From DAOTWA01 sp034435955 (GTDB lineage: Bacteria > Chloroflexota > Anaerolineae > Anaerolineales > Anaerolineaceae): DNA of 23,015 nt. This document shows positions 5,979 through 13,104 of the stretch, piece after piece. A program made the translations under genes and the position numbers. The notes under the pieces were generated by a model that ran no database searches, was not told the DNA's origin, and saw only the letters and a list, made by a program, of their open reading frames with translations. Each line of letters opens with the position of its first letter. Position 1 is the first letter of the stretch. The stretch covers positions 1 to 23,015 of the forward strand of contig DAOTWA010000083.1 of NCBI GenBank assembly GCA_034435955.1. The letters are read 5' to 3'.

Positions 5979-8696
5979 ATGCGCCACATGAAAGCAGTGT
6001 TCGGCATACTCCTCGCCATCGCTTTGCTCTCGACGTCCGCCCTGCCGACCCGCCGCCTGCCGGCGGTCAGCGCGATTTCTGCAACGATCAACATCAGCCA
6101 GTTTCAGGTAGCAGGCAGCACGGCGGCTGACGAATTCGTCGAGCTGCACAACGTTGGTCTGTCCAACATCGATCTCAACGGGTATAAGCTGGTCTATCGC
6201 AGCGCCGCCGGCACGAGCGATGTTTCCCTGTTGCAATGGGTCACCACAGAGATCATTCCTGCTGGCGGGTATTACCTGATAGCGGCCGAATCGGGCTACG
6301 ATGGCGCAGTCGCCGCAGATGCCGCCTTCGCGAATGGAGGAACCGGTAGATTGTCCGCATCCGGCGGAGGTTTGGCGATCCGCGGGCCTGGTGGAAGCGT
6401 CATGGACTCGGTTGGCTATGGCAACACCAGCAACGCATTCGTAGAAGGCGCTCCCGCTCCCGCACCTGGCGCAGACATTAGCCTGGCAAGAAGGACCAAC
6501 GGCTGCGCCGACAGCGACAATAATCTCGAAGATTTCGGCCTGGTTTCGCCTTCTGCTCCCCGTAATTCCTCAACCCCTGCCTTTGTCTGCACGAGTGTCC
6601 TGCCGCCTTTGGTGGTTTCTACCACCCCAATCGACGGGGCAGTCGATGTACCCCTTGACGCTAACCTGAGCGTCACTTTCAGTGAGCCGGTGACAACCCA
6701 GTCTGGCTGGTTCGCCATTTCCTGCACCACGGGGGTACATCCCGCCGCAGCCTCCACCAGCGATCAGATCACATTCACCCTGAACCCCGACACCCATTTC
6801 ACGGCCGGGGATGCCTGCACAGTTACCCTCGATCACACGCGCATCACCGATCTGGATGGCACCGCCGACCCACTGCCAGCCGATTACATCTGGCGCTTCG
6901 TGGTCCTGGCGGCCGAAGATGTGTGCGGCGCGCCATATACTCCCACTTATTCTATCCAGGGCAGTGGCTCCATCAGCCCGCTGGTTGGCCAGAAAGTGCG
7001 TACGGAGGGCGTTGTCACCGGCGACTTTCAGGGAGCGGCTGGACTGAACGGTTTCGCCCTTCAGGATCCATCGGGGGACGGCGATCCGTTCACCTCAGAC
7101 GGACTGTTCATTTATGCCCCTTCTGCGCCCGAGGTGGCCGCCGGACAGCGCGTGCGCGTGCGGGGTACTGTGGCCGAGTACTACGGCCAGACCGAGCTCT
7201 CCTCGGTCGATCTGGTCATGGTGTGTGGACTGGCGCAGGCGATCGATCCGACGCAGGTCGCTCTCCCCCTGCCAGCCGGCAAAACTCTTGAGCCGTTGGA
7301 GGGCATGCTGGTTCGCTTCACACCATCCCTGACGGTAGACCAAAACTACTTATTGGGACGCTTCGGCCAGCTCACTCTTTCTGCTCCGGATCGGTTGTAC
7401 CAGCCCACCAATGGGAATTTCCCTGCCGACACGCCTGAGTACAACTCCCGGCGCAGCTTTGTGCTGGACGATGGAACGGCCGCCCAAAATCCTGCTCCGA
7501 TCCCGTACCTGGCAGCGGATCACACCCTGCGCGCCGGGGATATACTGGCGCCCGGCCTTGTAGGTGTCTTGGACCAGGGATCCATTTCCACCACGCCTGG
7601 GGTGCTGGGATACCGCCTGCAGCCGCTCAGCGTGCCCGGATTTACCCGCGTTAACCCACGTACGCTCGCGCCGGACGATGTGGGCGGACAAATCAAGGTG
7701 GCCGGCTTTAATTTAGAGAACTACTTCACCACCATCGATGATCCAGGTCATATTTATCCACAGGGGTCGCCGTATTACTATATCAGTTCCACGGATAACA
7801 ATACCCCCCGCGGCGCCGACAGCCCCTTGGAATTTCAGCGCCAGCAGGACAAGCTGGTGCACGCAATCGCCGGTATTGACGCTGACGTTCTCGGCCTCGT
7901 CGAGCTTGAATCCTGGGCGGGAGCGGAGGCTGCTGGCAGGCTGGTGACGGCGCTGAACACCTATCTGCACGGCGATGTATACGCTGCGGTGGCCGATCCA
8001 GCCACTGGCGTGGGCGGGGATGCCATCAAGGTTGCGTTGATCTATAAGCCCGCTCGCGTGACGCCCGTCGGTCCATCTCTCTCCGACGCCAATCCGGTCT
8101 TCGACCGCTTCCCAGTAGCCCAGACATTTCGGCCGGTAACCGGCGGCGAGGCGCTGACCGTGGTGGTCAATCACTTCAAATCCAGGGGCAGCTGCCCTGA
8201 CGACCCGAATGATCCGAATGCCGATCACGGCCAGGGTTGCTGGAACGCCAAACGTATCGCCCAGGCCCAGGAGTTGTTGGCTTTCATCGGCCAGCTCAAG
8301 CGGGATTCATGCGCCCCTGATGTCCTGGCTGTTGGCGACTTTAACGCCTATGAGCGTGAAGATCCGATCCGGTTGCTCGAGGATGGCGGACTGATGGATT
8401 TAATCGCCGCCTTCGTCCCCCCTGCGACGCGCTATACCTACGTCTTCGACGGGCTGGCCGGCGCCATCGACCAGGCCCTGGCCACCCCTGGTCTGTACAC
8501 ACAGGTCAGCGGGGTGAGCCTTTGGCACATCAACGCCGACGAGCCGGCTGTGCTGGATTACAACACGGAATTCAAGCCGGTGGACTTCTATGCCGCAGAT
8601 CCGTACCGTTCCTCGGACCACGACCCGGTGCTGGTAGGATTGAGCCTGAGTGCGACGTTCTCATGCCGTCAGTATCTGCCGTTGGTCAGAAAATAA
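5979..8696 (+). CDS. Secreted ExeM/NucH-type endonuclease with lamin-tail domain
   Basis: An exported multidomain nuclease of 905 residues, likely degrading extracellular DNA. In order: a signal peptide (MRHMKAVFGILLAIALLST), a lamin-tail domain (about 35-150, DEFVELHNVG), a bacterial Ig-like domain (from about 212, PIDGAVDVPLDANLSVTFSEPV), an OB-like ExeM domain (about 325-430, GQKVRTEGVVTGDFQ), then an endonuclease/exonuclease/phosphatase domain (about 573-895). Catalytic residues visible there are the Asn of AGFNLENYF (~577), Glu of LVELES, His of VVNHFKSRG, Asp and Asn of GDFNAYE and the SSDHDP box. I use ATG 5979, 8 bases after AGGAGGGA; a GTG at 5925 in frame lacks this. The protein ends YLPLVRK, a terminal motif I associate with exported Chloroflexota proteins. 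Confidence 0.9.
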   Translation: MRHMKAVFGILLAIALLSTSALPTRRLPAVSAISATINISQFQVAGSTAADEFVELHNVGLSNIDLNGYKLVYRSAAGTSDVSLLQWVTTEIIPAGGYYLIAAESGYDGAVAADAAFANGGTGRLSASGGGLAIRGPGGSVMDSVGYGNTSNAFVEGAPAPAPGADISLARRTNGCADSDNNLEDFGLVSPSAPRNSSTPAFVCTSVLPPLVVSTTPIDGAVDVPLDANLSVTFSEPVTTQSGWFAISCTTGVHPAAASTSDQITFTLNPDTHFTAGDACTVTLDHTRITDLDGTADPLPADYIWRFVVLAAEDVCGAPYTPTYSIQGSGSISPLVGQKVRTEGVVTGDFQGAAGLNGFALQDPSGDGDPFTSDGLFIYAPSAPEVAAGQRVRVRGTVAEYYGQTELSSVDLVMVCGLAQAIDPTQVALPLPAGKTLEPLEGMLVRFTPSLTVDQNYLLGRFGQLTLSAPDRLYQPTNGNFPADTPEYNSRRSFVLDDGTAAQNPAPIPYLAADHTLRAGDILAPGLVGVLDQGSISTTPGVLGYRLQPLSVPGFTRVNPRTLAPDDVGGQIKVAGFNLENYFTTIDDPGHIYPQGSPYYYISSTDNNTPRGADSPLEFQRQQDKLVHAIAGIDADVLGLVELESWAGAEAAGRLVTALNTYLHGDVYAAVADPATGVGGDAIKVALIYKPARVTPVGPSLSDANPVFDRFPVAQTFRPVTGGEALTVVVNHFKSRGSCPDDPNDPNADHGQGCWNAKRIAQAQELLAFIGQLKRDSCAPDVLAVGDFNAYEREDPIRLLEDGGLMDLIAAFVPPATRYTYVFDGLAGAIDQALATPGLYTQVSGVSLWHINADEPAVLDYNTEFKPVDFYAADPYRSSDHDPVLVGLSLSATFSCRQYLPLVRK

Positions 8697-8731
8697 GGCG
8701 GAGGGCCTGTAAACATAGTACAATCCTGCAC

Positions 8732-9721
8732 ATGAGTTGGGATATTTTCGGGCACGAGTGGGCAGTACAGCTTCTGCGTGAGCATGTCATGAGCGGCCAG
8801 GTGCGCCACGCCTACCTGTTCACCGGGCCGCCGGGTATTGGCCGTCGTACACTTGCGTTGCGCCTCGCCCAGGCTATCAACTGTCCTCAGCCGTTGGCTT
8901 CAGGCGAGCCTTGCCGCACCTGCCGTACGTGTGAGCGCCTCGAACGCATGCAACACCCCGACCTATCTGTAGTGGCTGCCGAAAGTGAGGGGGGCACGAT
9001 CAAGGTTGAACAGGTGCGCGAGCTGCAGCACAAACTTTCCCTGGCGCCCTATGAGGCGCGCTTCCGGGTGGCCTTGCTGCTGCGTTTTCAGGAGGCCAAT
9101 CTCAATGCTGCCAATGCATTGCTCAAGACGCTCGAGGAACCCCCCGACAAAGTCGTGCTGCTGTTGACCGCCGATGCGCCCGAAGCGCTCCTGCCCACCG
9201 TCGTCTCACGGTGTGAAGTTTTGCGTCTGCGCCCCATGCCCCTGGAACAGGCCCAGGCCGCGCTGCTATCGCGTGGTGCAGCGCCCGAGCGCGCTCGACT
9301 CCTGGCGCACCTCACCGAAGGGCGCATCGGCGCGGCCTTGCGCTTGCTGGAGGATGGTCATGCGCTGGAGGAACGCGAGCGCCTTCTGGACGACCTGCAC
9401 GATCTCTTGGCCAGGCCGCTGAGGGCGCGTTTCGCCTATGCAGAACGCCTGGGGAAGGATAAGGAAGCCTTGCGCCGGGCGTTCCTCACCTGGCTTTCCT
9501 TCTGGCGCGACGCGCTGTTGCTGGCATCTGGTTCTGATGTGGCCCTGGCCAACCTGGACCGCGAGGTCGCCATCAAACGCCTCGCCGATCAGATCGGCCT
9601 GGCCGGTGCCGACGCGATCGTGCGCAGTCTGGAGAAGGGCCTCCAGGGCTTGGAGCAGAACCTGAACCCGCGCCTGCTGGTCGAAGTCACTTTACTGGAG
9701 TGGCCGAGAGTAGATGTTTAG
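8732..9721 (+). CDS. holB: DNA polymerase III delta-prime subunit
   Basis: A clamp-loader subunit of the replicative polymerase, cytoplasmic, 329 aa. The P-loop is GPPGIGRRT (residues 32-40), with Arg in place of the usual Lys; delta-prime subunits often have non-functional nucleotide sites. A zinc-binding cysteine cluster follows at C51, C61, C64 and C67. NALLKTLEEPP and the SRC motif in TVVSRCEVLRLRPM are typical of AAA+ clamp loaders. The start is set at ATG 8732 (MSWDIFGHEWAVQLL), the standard family N-terminus; the frame is open further upstream into the preceding gene without homology. It begins 35 bases after the nuclease stop. Confidence 0.93.
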   Translation: MSWDIFGHEWAVQLLREHVMSGQVRHAYLFTGPPGIGRRTLALRLAQAINCPQPLASGEPCRTCRTCERLERMQHPDLSVVAAESEGGTIKVEQVRELQHKLSLAPYEARFRVALLLRFQEANLNAANALLKTLEEPPDKVVLLLTADAPEALLPTVVSRCEVLRLRPMPLEQAQAALLSRGAAPERARLLAHLTEGRIGAALRLLEDGHALEERERLLDDLHDLLARPLRARFAYAERLGKDKEALRRAFLTWLSFWRDALLLASGSDVALANLDREVAIKRLADQIGLAGADAIVRSLEKGLQGLEQNLNPRLLVEVTLLEWPRVDV

Positions 9722-9736
9722 GGAAAATTCAGACAG

Positions 9737-9792
9737 AAGGGGTCTTGTTTTTAGATATGGAAGTTGCTAAAATCTAAGCACCAAGACCGTCC
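9737..9792 (+). other. Nested stem-loop in the leader of the hydroxylase gene
   Basis: The outer stem GGTCTTG (9741-9747) pairs with CAAGACC (9782-9788) and can be lengthened by AAGG/CCTT with a 3-base bulge. The inner stem TTAGAT (9751-9756) pairs with ATCTAA (9772-9777), leaving a 15-base loop. It lies between holB and the hydroxylase start. The T-run is inside the structure rather than after it, so a leader RNA element is as likely as a terminator. Confidence 0.45.
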
Positions 9793-9834
9793 CTTGATTT
9801 ACAGGTTATCCACGTCTCGTTATTGGAGGTAGAC

Positions 9835-10473
9835 ATGGCCGATATTTTCCCTGCATCCAGCGAAAAAGATTCCATCCGTATTTTCGAATCCGATTTCCTT
9901 GAATTTTTCACGCACATTCACCCGGCGGTGATCGTAGTGATCTGGCTGCCGGTCGGATTGTATTTTCTGCTGAGCGCCATCGCCAGCGTCCAGGTAGGCG
10001 TTCCAGTCGCGGCAGTGCCTCTGGGCTTGCTCATTGGGATTTTCCTATGGTCGTTCATTGAATATACGCTGCACCGGTTTCTCTTCCACTTCACGCCGCG
10101 GAACCCCACACAGGAAAGGCTGGCCTTCCTTTTCCACGGCGTCCACCACCTGCGCCCGCAGGATAAGACGCGCCTGGTCATGCCGCCGATCGTCAGCGTG
10201 CCGCTGGCGCTGCTGTTCTACGGCCTGATGCACCTGGTGGTCGTCTCGCTGCTGGGTACACCGGGCTGGCTCGATCCGATTTTCGCCGGCTTCGTCTTCG
10301 GCTACCTGACCTATGACCTCACGCACTATGCCACCCATCACTTCCCGATGCGAGCGCCGGTGCTGCGCTACCTGAAGCGTTATCACATGATGCACCACTA
10401 TAAGACGCCGGACGCGCGCTTCGGCGTCAGCTCACCACTGTGGGACATTGTTTTCGGCACCAAGCCGGATTGA
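9835..10473 (+). CDS. Fatty acid hydroxylase / sterol desaturase family membrane protein
   Basis: A di-iron membrane oxygenase of the fatty acid hydroxylase superfamily, 212 aa, closest in pattern to fatty acid 2-hydroxylases. The histidine ligands are H80 and H85 (EYTLHRFLFH), H101, H104 and H105 (HGVHH), H164, H168 and H169 (DLTHYATHH) and H184, H187 and H188 (RYHMMHH). Two pairs of hydrophobic segments lie around residues 30-75 and 118-160. It probably hydroxylates membrane acyl chains; the substrate is inferred. GGAGG is 5 bases before ATG 9835; a TTG four codons upstream is not supported. Preceded by a structured leader and followed by a hairpin shared with the convergent gene. Confidence 0.88.
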   Translation: MADIFPASSEKDSIRIFESDFLEFFTHIHPAVIVVIWLPVGLYFLLSAIASVQVGVPVAAVPLGLLIGIFLWSFIEYTLHRFLFHFTPRNPTQERLAFLFHGVHHLRPQDKTRLVMPPIVSVPLALLFYGLMHLVVVSLLGTPGWLDPIFAGFVFGYLTYDLTHYATHHFPMRAPVLRYLKRYHMMHHYKTPDARFGVSSPLWDIVFGTKPD

Positions 10474-10503
10474 AGCATCCTTTTTCATAATGCACGGGAA
10501 TGA

Positions 10504-10519
10504 GCGCACCGAGGTGCGC
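10504..10519. terminator. Hairpin between convergent genes, possible bidirectional terminator
   Basis: GCGCAC-cgag-GTGCGC (6 bp, 4-base loop), extendable by AATG/CATT past one mismatch. It sits 30 bases after the hydroxylase stop and 25 bases before the methyltransferase stop. The T-tract is weak. Confidence 0.45.
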
Positions 10520-10543
10520 CCATTTGCGTCTTGTTTGGCCATT

Positions 10544-11320
10544 TTACCCTGGGTTTTTTAAACCCTGTACCTCTTCCATCTTCTCCACCACCCAAAAATG
10601 AGACAGGCCAAAGATCTGCAGCGGGGTGTGTTCCAGAGCCTGGAGGACCGCACGCAAGGCTTTACCCAGGCGCGGCCAACGGGCGATCACATTGTCATAT
10701 GCGCCAAAGACGATGCGTTGTTCGACGAAACGCACCGGCAGGTCGGCAAACAAGCGCGCCAGATCACGGCGGGTGTACACCTTCACATGCGGGGCCAGGC
10801 GGTCGCGCCAACGACGCGGCAGGTAATTCACCAGCGGTATGTTGCCGAAGACATAGCGTCCGCGCCACATGATGCCGTGGGTTTCGAATGGATAGCCCCG
10901 ATTGGGACAGAACAGCACCAGCCGTCCGCCGGGCCTGAGTGCGCGCACGATCTCGCGCAGCGCCTCCCGGTCGTCCTGAACGTGTTCCAGCACCTCGTGG
11001 CTGAGGACGACGTCGAAACAGCCGCTGGGGAAAGGCAGCCGCTCGCCGACGCCGCATATCACCTGCGGCGCCCGTTGACGGGCTTCGCGCAGGCGCGCAA
11101 AATCCACATCCAGTCCGATCACCGTTCCGGCGATGGGTGCCAGGTGGGCCATATATTGACCCACACCGCAGCCGTCCACGAAAACGCTGCCGCGCAAGCG
11201 TTCGCCGGCGCCAGCGCGGATGAGCGCCAGGCGGCGCTCCTGGCCGGCGCGCCACACAAAGGAGGGATTGCCGCGTAAAGCGGCTTTTTCCAGCTCGGCC
11301 GTGCTCACGTTGGCTCCCAT
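10544..11320 (-). CDS. Class I SAM-dependent methyltransferase
   Basis: A 258-residue methyltransferase of the Methyltransf_11 type. Motif I is VDGCGVGQYMAHLA, the acidic motif II residue is in GLDVDF, and FDVVLSHEVLEHV and LRPGGRLVLFCPN complete the SAM-binding Rossmann fold. The C-terminal half (YVFGNIPLVNYLPRRWRDR...HFWVVEKM) is a substrate cap that I cannot assign; lipid, quinone or glycan methylation are all possible. The ATG at 11320 overlaps the upstream gene. A GTG at 11308, with GGGAG 5 bases before it and overlapping that gene's stop as GTGA, is an equally good start. It is last in the operon with ubiX and menG. Confidence 0.85.
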   Translation of the reverse strand: MGANVSTAELEKAALRGNPSFVWRAGQERRLALIRAGAGERLRGSVFVDGCGVGQYMAHLAPIAGTVIGLDVDFARLREARQRAPQVICGVGERLPFPSGCFDVVLSHEVLEHVQDDREALREIVRALRPGGRLVLFCPNRGYPFETHGIMWRGRYVFGNIPLVNYLPRRWRDRLAPHVKVYTRRDLARLFADLPVRFVEQRIVFGAYDNVIARWPRLGKALRAVLQALEHTPLQIFGLSHFWVVEKMEEVQGLKNPG

Positions 11321-11754
11321 TCAGCCTTATAGCCGAAGCCGCGCCGGTTATCGATCAAGCGCACCCAGCGCGGGGTGAACACGAATAGCGCGGTTCTTTC
11401 GACTTCGGTCTTCAGCTCCGTTACGAATGGAAATTTGGCCTGATAGACTTGCCAGCCTGCTTCCCATTCCTTACCGGCTGGCGCGAGCAGCGCCTCGCCG
11501 CGCAGTTGCAGCCCACGGATCTCCTCCCAGCTTGTTGAAGGAACAGATATGCTCGCCGCGGCACGCGGATCGGCGGCCAGGTCGCGAGCATGCTGGCTGT
11601 CCGTCCGGGAAAGGAAATACAGTTTGAGGCCGGGTCCGGCGGCGAAGTAAAGCGCTGCGCAATGCGGCTCGCCGTCTTCCCCGCGTGTGGCCAGGCATAA
11701 CTGCGCCATGGACAGCAGCTCGTCTACGGTTGGGTCATTGCGGGTGGCAGGCAT
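11305..11754 (-). CDS. Pyridoxamine 5'-phosphate oxidase-like FMN-binding protein
   Basis: A small flavin split-barrel protein of 149 residues. The first strands (MAQLCLATRGEDGEPHCAAL) and the LYFLSRTDSQHARDLAADPRAAASI segment are the flavin/phosphate-binding part of the family; RYGEAL-type strands follow (LQLRGEALLAP) and the C-terminus is FTPRWVRLIDN. These proteins bind FMN, F420 or heme and reduce small substrates; it is not the vitamin B6 enzyme PdxH itself judging by length and motifs. It lies 66 bases after ubiX, the flavin prenyltransferase gene, and overlaps the following methyltransferase, so it belongs to the same transcript. Confidence 0.8.
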   Translation of the reverse strand: MPATRNDPTVDELLSMAQLCLATRGEDGEPHCAALYFAAGPGLKLYFLSRTDSQHARDLAADPRAAASISVPSTSWEEIRGLQLRGEALLAPAGKEWEAGWQVYQAKFPFVTELKTEVERTALFVFTPRWVRLIDNRRGFGYKAEWEPT

Positions 11755-11820
11755 GATGACGTTCGACCGCTCCCCTTTCCGGTTTTTTTCCAGCCCTTCA
11801 AACAGGATAAGGGTGAAATT

Positions 11821-12399
11821 TCATTCTCCCAGGCCATGCCACTCCTGGTAAGCCTGGTTTTCAATGCCCAGGCGGGCGAGCACCCGCCCGCACAGGTCGG
11901 TGATGATGTCATCCACCGTCTGCGGATGCGCGTAGAAGGCGGGCACGGGGGGGAAGATGACCGCGCCGGCGGCAGCCGCCAGGTCCATCAGACGCAGGTG
12001 ACCACGATGCAGAGGCGCCTCACGCACGACCAGCACCAACGGACGGCCCTCCTTCAAGGTCACATCTGCGGCGCGTGAGATTAAATCGGCAGTGTAACCG
12101 TTGGCGATGGCCGAAAGGGTCTTGATCGAGCAGGGAATCACCGCCATTCCGTGGGTGGTAAAGGAGCCTGAGGCGATGGCCGCGCCGATGTCGTTGGCGT
12201 CGTAGGCCACATCGGACAGGGCCAGCACGTCGCTCACCTTGCGGCCCGTTTCCTGGTGGATGGTCACCTTGGCGGCCGCGCTGATCACCAGGTGGGTTTC
12301 GATGTCGGTGTCGCGCAGAAGCTCGAGCAGTCGGACGCCCAGAATGGCCCCCGAGCTGCCGGTGATGCCCACGACCAACCGCTTGACCTTGGCGCTCAT
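11821..12399 (-). CDS. ubiX: Flavin prenyltransferase UbiX
   Basis: Makes prenylated FMN from FMN and dimethylallyl phosphate, the cofactor of UbiD-type decarboxylases. The 192-residue product begins MSAKVKRLVVGITGSSGA, with the FMN-binding GITGSSGA at residues 11-18. It carries GSFTTHGMAVIPCSIKTLSAIANG, RAADVTLKEGRPLVL and VVREAPLHRGHL, all diagnostic of the family. The start at 12399 is fixed by GGGGGAGGAA directly before ATG and by a 4-base ATGA overlap with the menG stop. Together with menG this points to quinone synthesis; no ubiD partner lies in the window. In a menaquinone-making Chloroflexota it would serve a naphthoate decarboxylation step, which is inference. Confidence 0.93.
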   Translation of the reverse strand: MSAKVKRLVVGITGSSGAILGVRLLELLRDTDIETHLVISAAAKVTIHQETGRKVSDVLALSDVAYDANDIGAAIASGSFTTHGMAVIPCSIKTLSAIANGYTADLISRAADVTLKEGRPLVLVVREAPLHRGHLRLMDLAAAAGAVIFPPVPAFYAHPQTVDDIITDLCGRVLARLGIENQAYQEWHGLGE

Positions 12400-13097
12400 T
12401 TCCTCCCCCAGTGGATTGCCATCGTCCCGACCATAAAACGACGATAGGCGATCTCGCGGAAACCGGCGGCGGCCATGCGAGCGGCCAGCTCCTCTGCGCG
12501 GAGGAATTTCTCGGTCGAATCGGGCAGATAGGTGTAGGCGTCGCGTTGACCGGTGACCAGCCAACCGAGGAATGGGATCACAGCGTGCAGGTGAAAATAT
12601 ACCAGAGGGGTAAAGGGATTCGGGTGTGGGCGGGTCGTATCCAGGATAACCACTTTGCCGCCCGGCTTGAGCACCCGTTTCTGCTCGCGCAGGGCGGCCT
12701 GCACGTCGGCCACATTGCGCATCAGGTAGCCAGACACGACCGCGTCGAAGCAGGCGTCAGGGTAAGGCAGGCGCAGGGCATCGGCTGCCAGCCAGGCGAT
12801 GCGCTGGGAATCGCTGTGCGCCCGGCCATACAGCATCATCGCCAGGGTGAAATCGGTGGCCACCGGTCGGCAATCGGGCTGCTGGCGCAACGCTTCGCGC
12901 GCCAGATCACCTGTGCCGGCCCCCAGGTCCAGCATAAGCGCGCCGGGTTTCAGCCCCGCCAGGCGGATAACTTCTCGTCGCCAGCGAACGTCCTGACCGG
13001 CGGTCATCAGTCGGTTCATCAGGTCGTAACGCGGCGCGATGCGCGTGAACATGGACTGCACTTGACGGGCGCGCCCGGCGCCGGACAGACTGGACAA
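12396..13097 (-). CDS. menG: Demethylmenaquinone methyltransferase (MenG/UbiE)
   Basis: Methylates the ring of demethylmenaquinone (or the ubiquinone precursor) using SAM, the last step of menaquinone synthesis. Family signatures: VQSMFTRIAPRYDLMNRLMT, the SAM motif LMLDLGAGTGDLA, and SGYLMRNVADVQAALREQKRVLKPGG. I place the start at a TTG (13097), because the family begins about 15 residues before MFTRIA. The TTG has AGGA upstream and lies 7 bases after the kinase stop; the next ATG (13052, MFTRIAP) would cut this conserved lead-in. The length is then 233 aa, normal for UbiE/MenG. The stop overlaps ubiX by ATGA. Confidence 0.92.
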   Translation of the reverse strand: MSSLSGAGRARQVQSMFTRIAPRYDLMNRLMTAGQDVRWRREVIRLAGLKPGALMLDLGAGTGDLAREALRQQPDCRPVATDFTLAMMLYGRAHSDSQRIAWLAADALRLPYPDACFDAVVSGYLMRNVADVQAALREQKRVLKPGGKVVILDTTRPHPNPFTPLVYFHLHAVIPFLGWLVTGQRDAYTYLPDSTEKFLRAEELAARMAAAGFREIAYRRFMVGTMAIHWGRK

Positions 13098-13104
13098 GGT
13101 TATC

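Noticed and set aside
8522..8731. N-terminal extension of holB
   Set aside because: The frame is open upstream, but this segment overlaps the nuclease 3' end and has no similarity to clamp-loader N-termini, which start at MSWDIFGHEWA.
9088..9327. Substitution of Lys by Arg in the holB P-loop as sign of a broken gene
   Set aside because: Delta-prime subunits commonly lack a working nucleotide site; the zinc cluster and SRC motif are intact, so it is normal for the family. The interval given is only an antisense frame in the same gene.
12400..12564. N-terminal extension of ubiX
   Set aside because: It overlaps menG; UbiX proteins start just before the GITGSSGA motif, and an excellent Shine-Dalgarno precedes ATG 12399.
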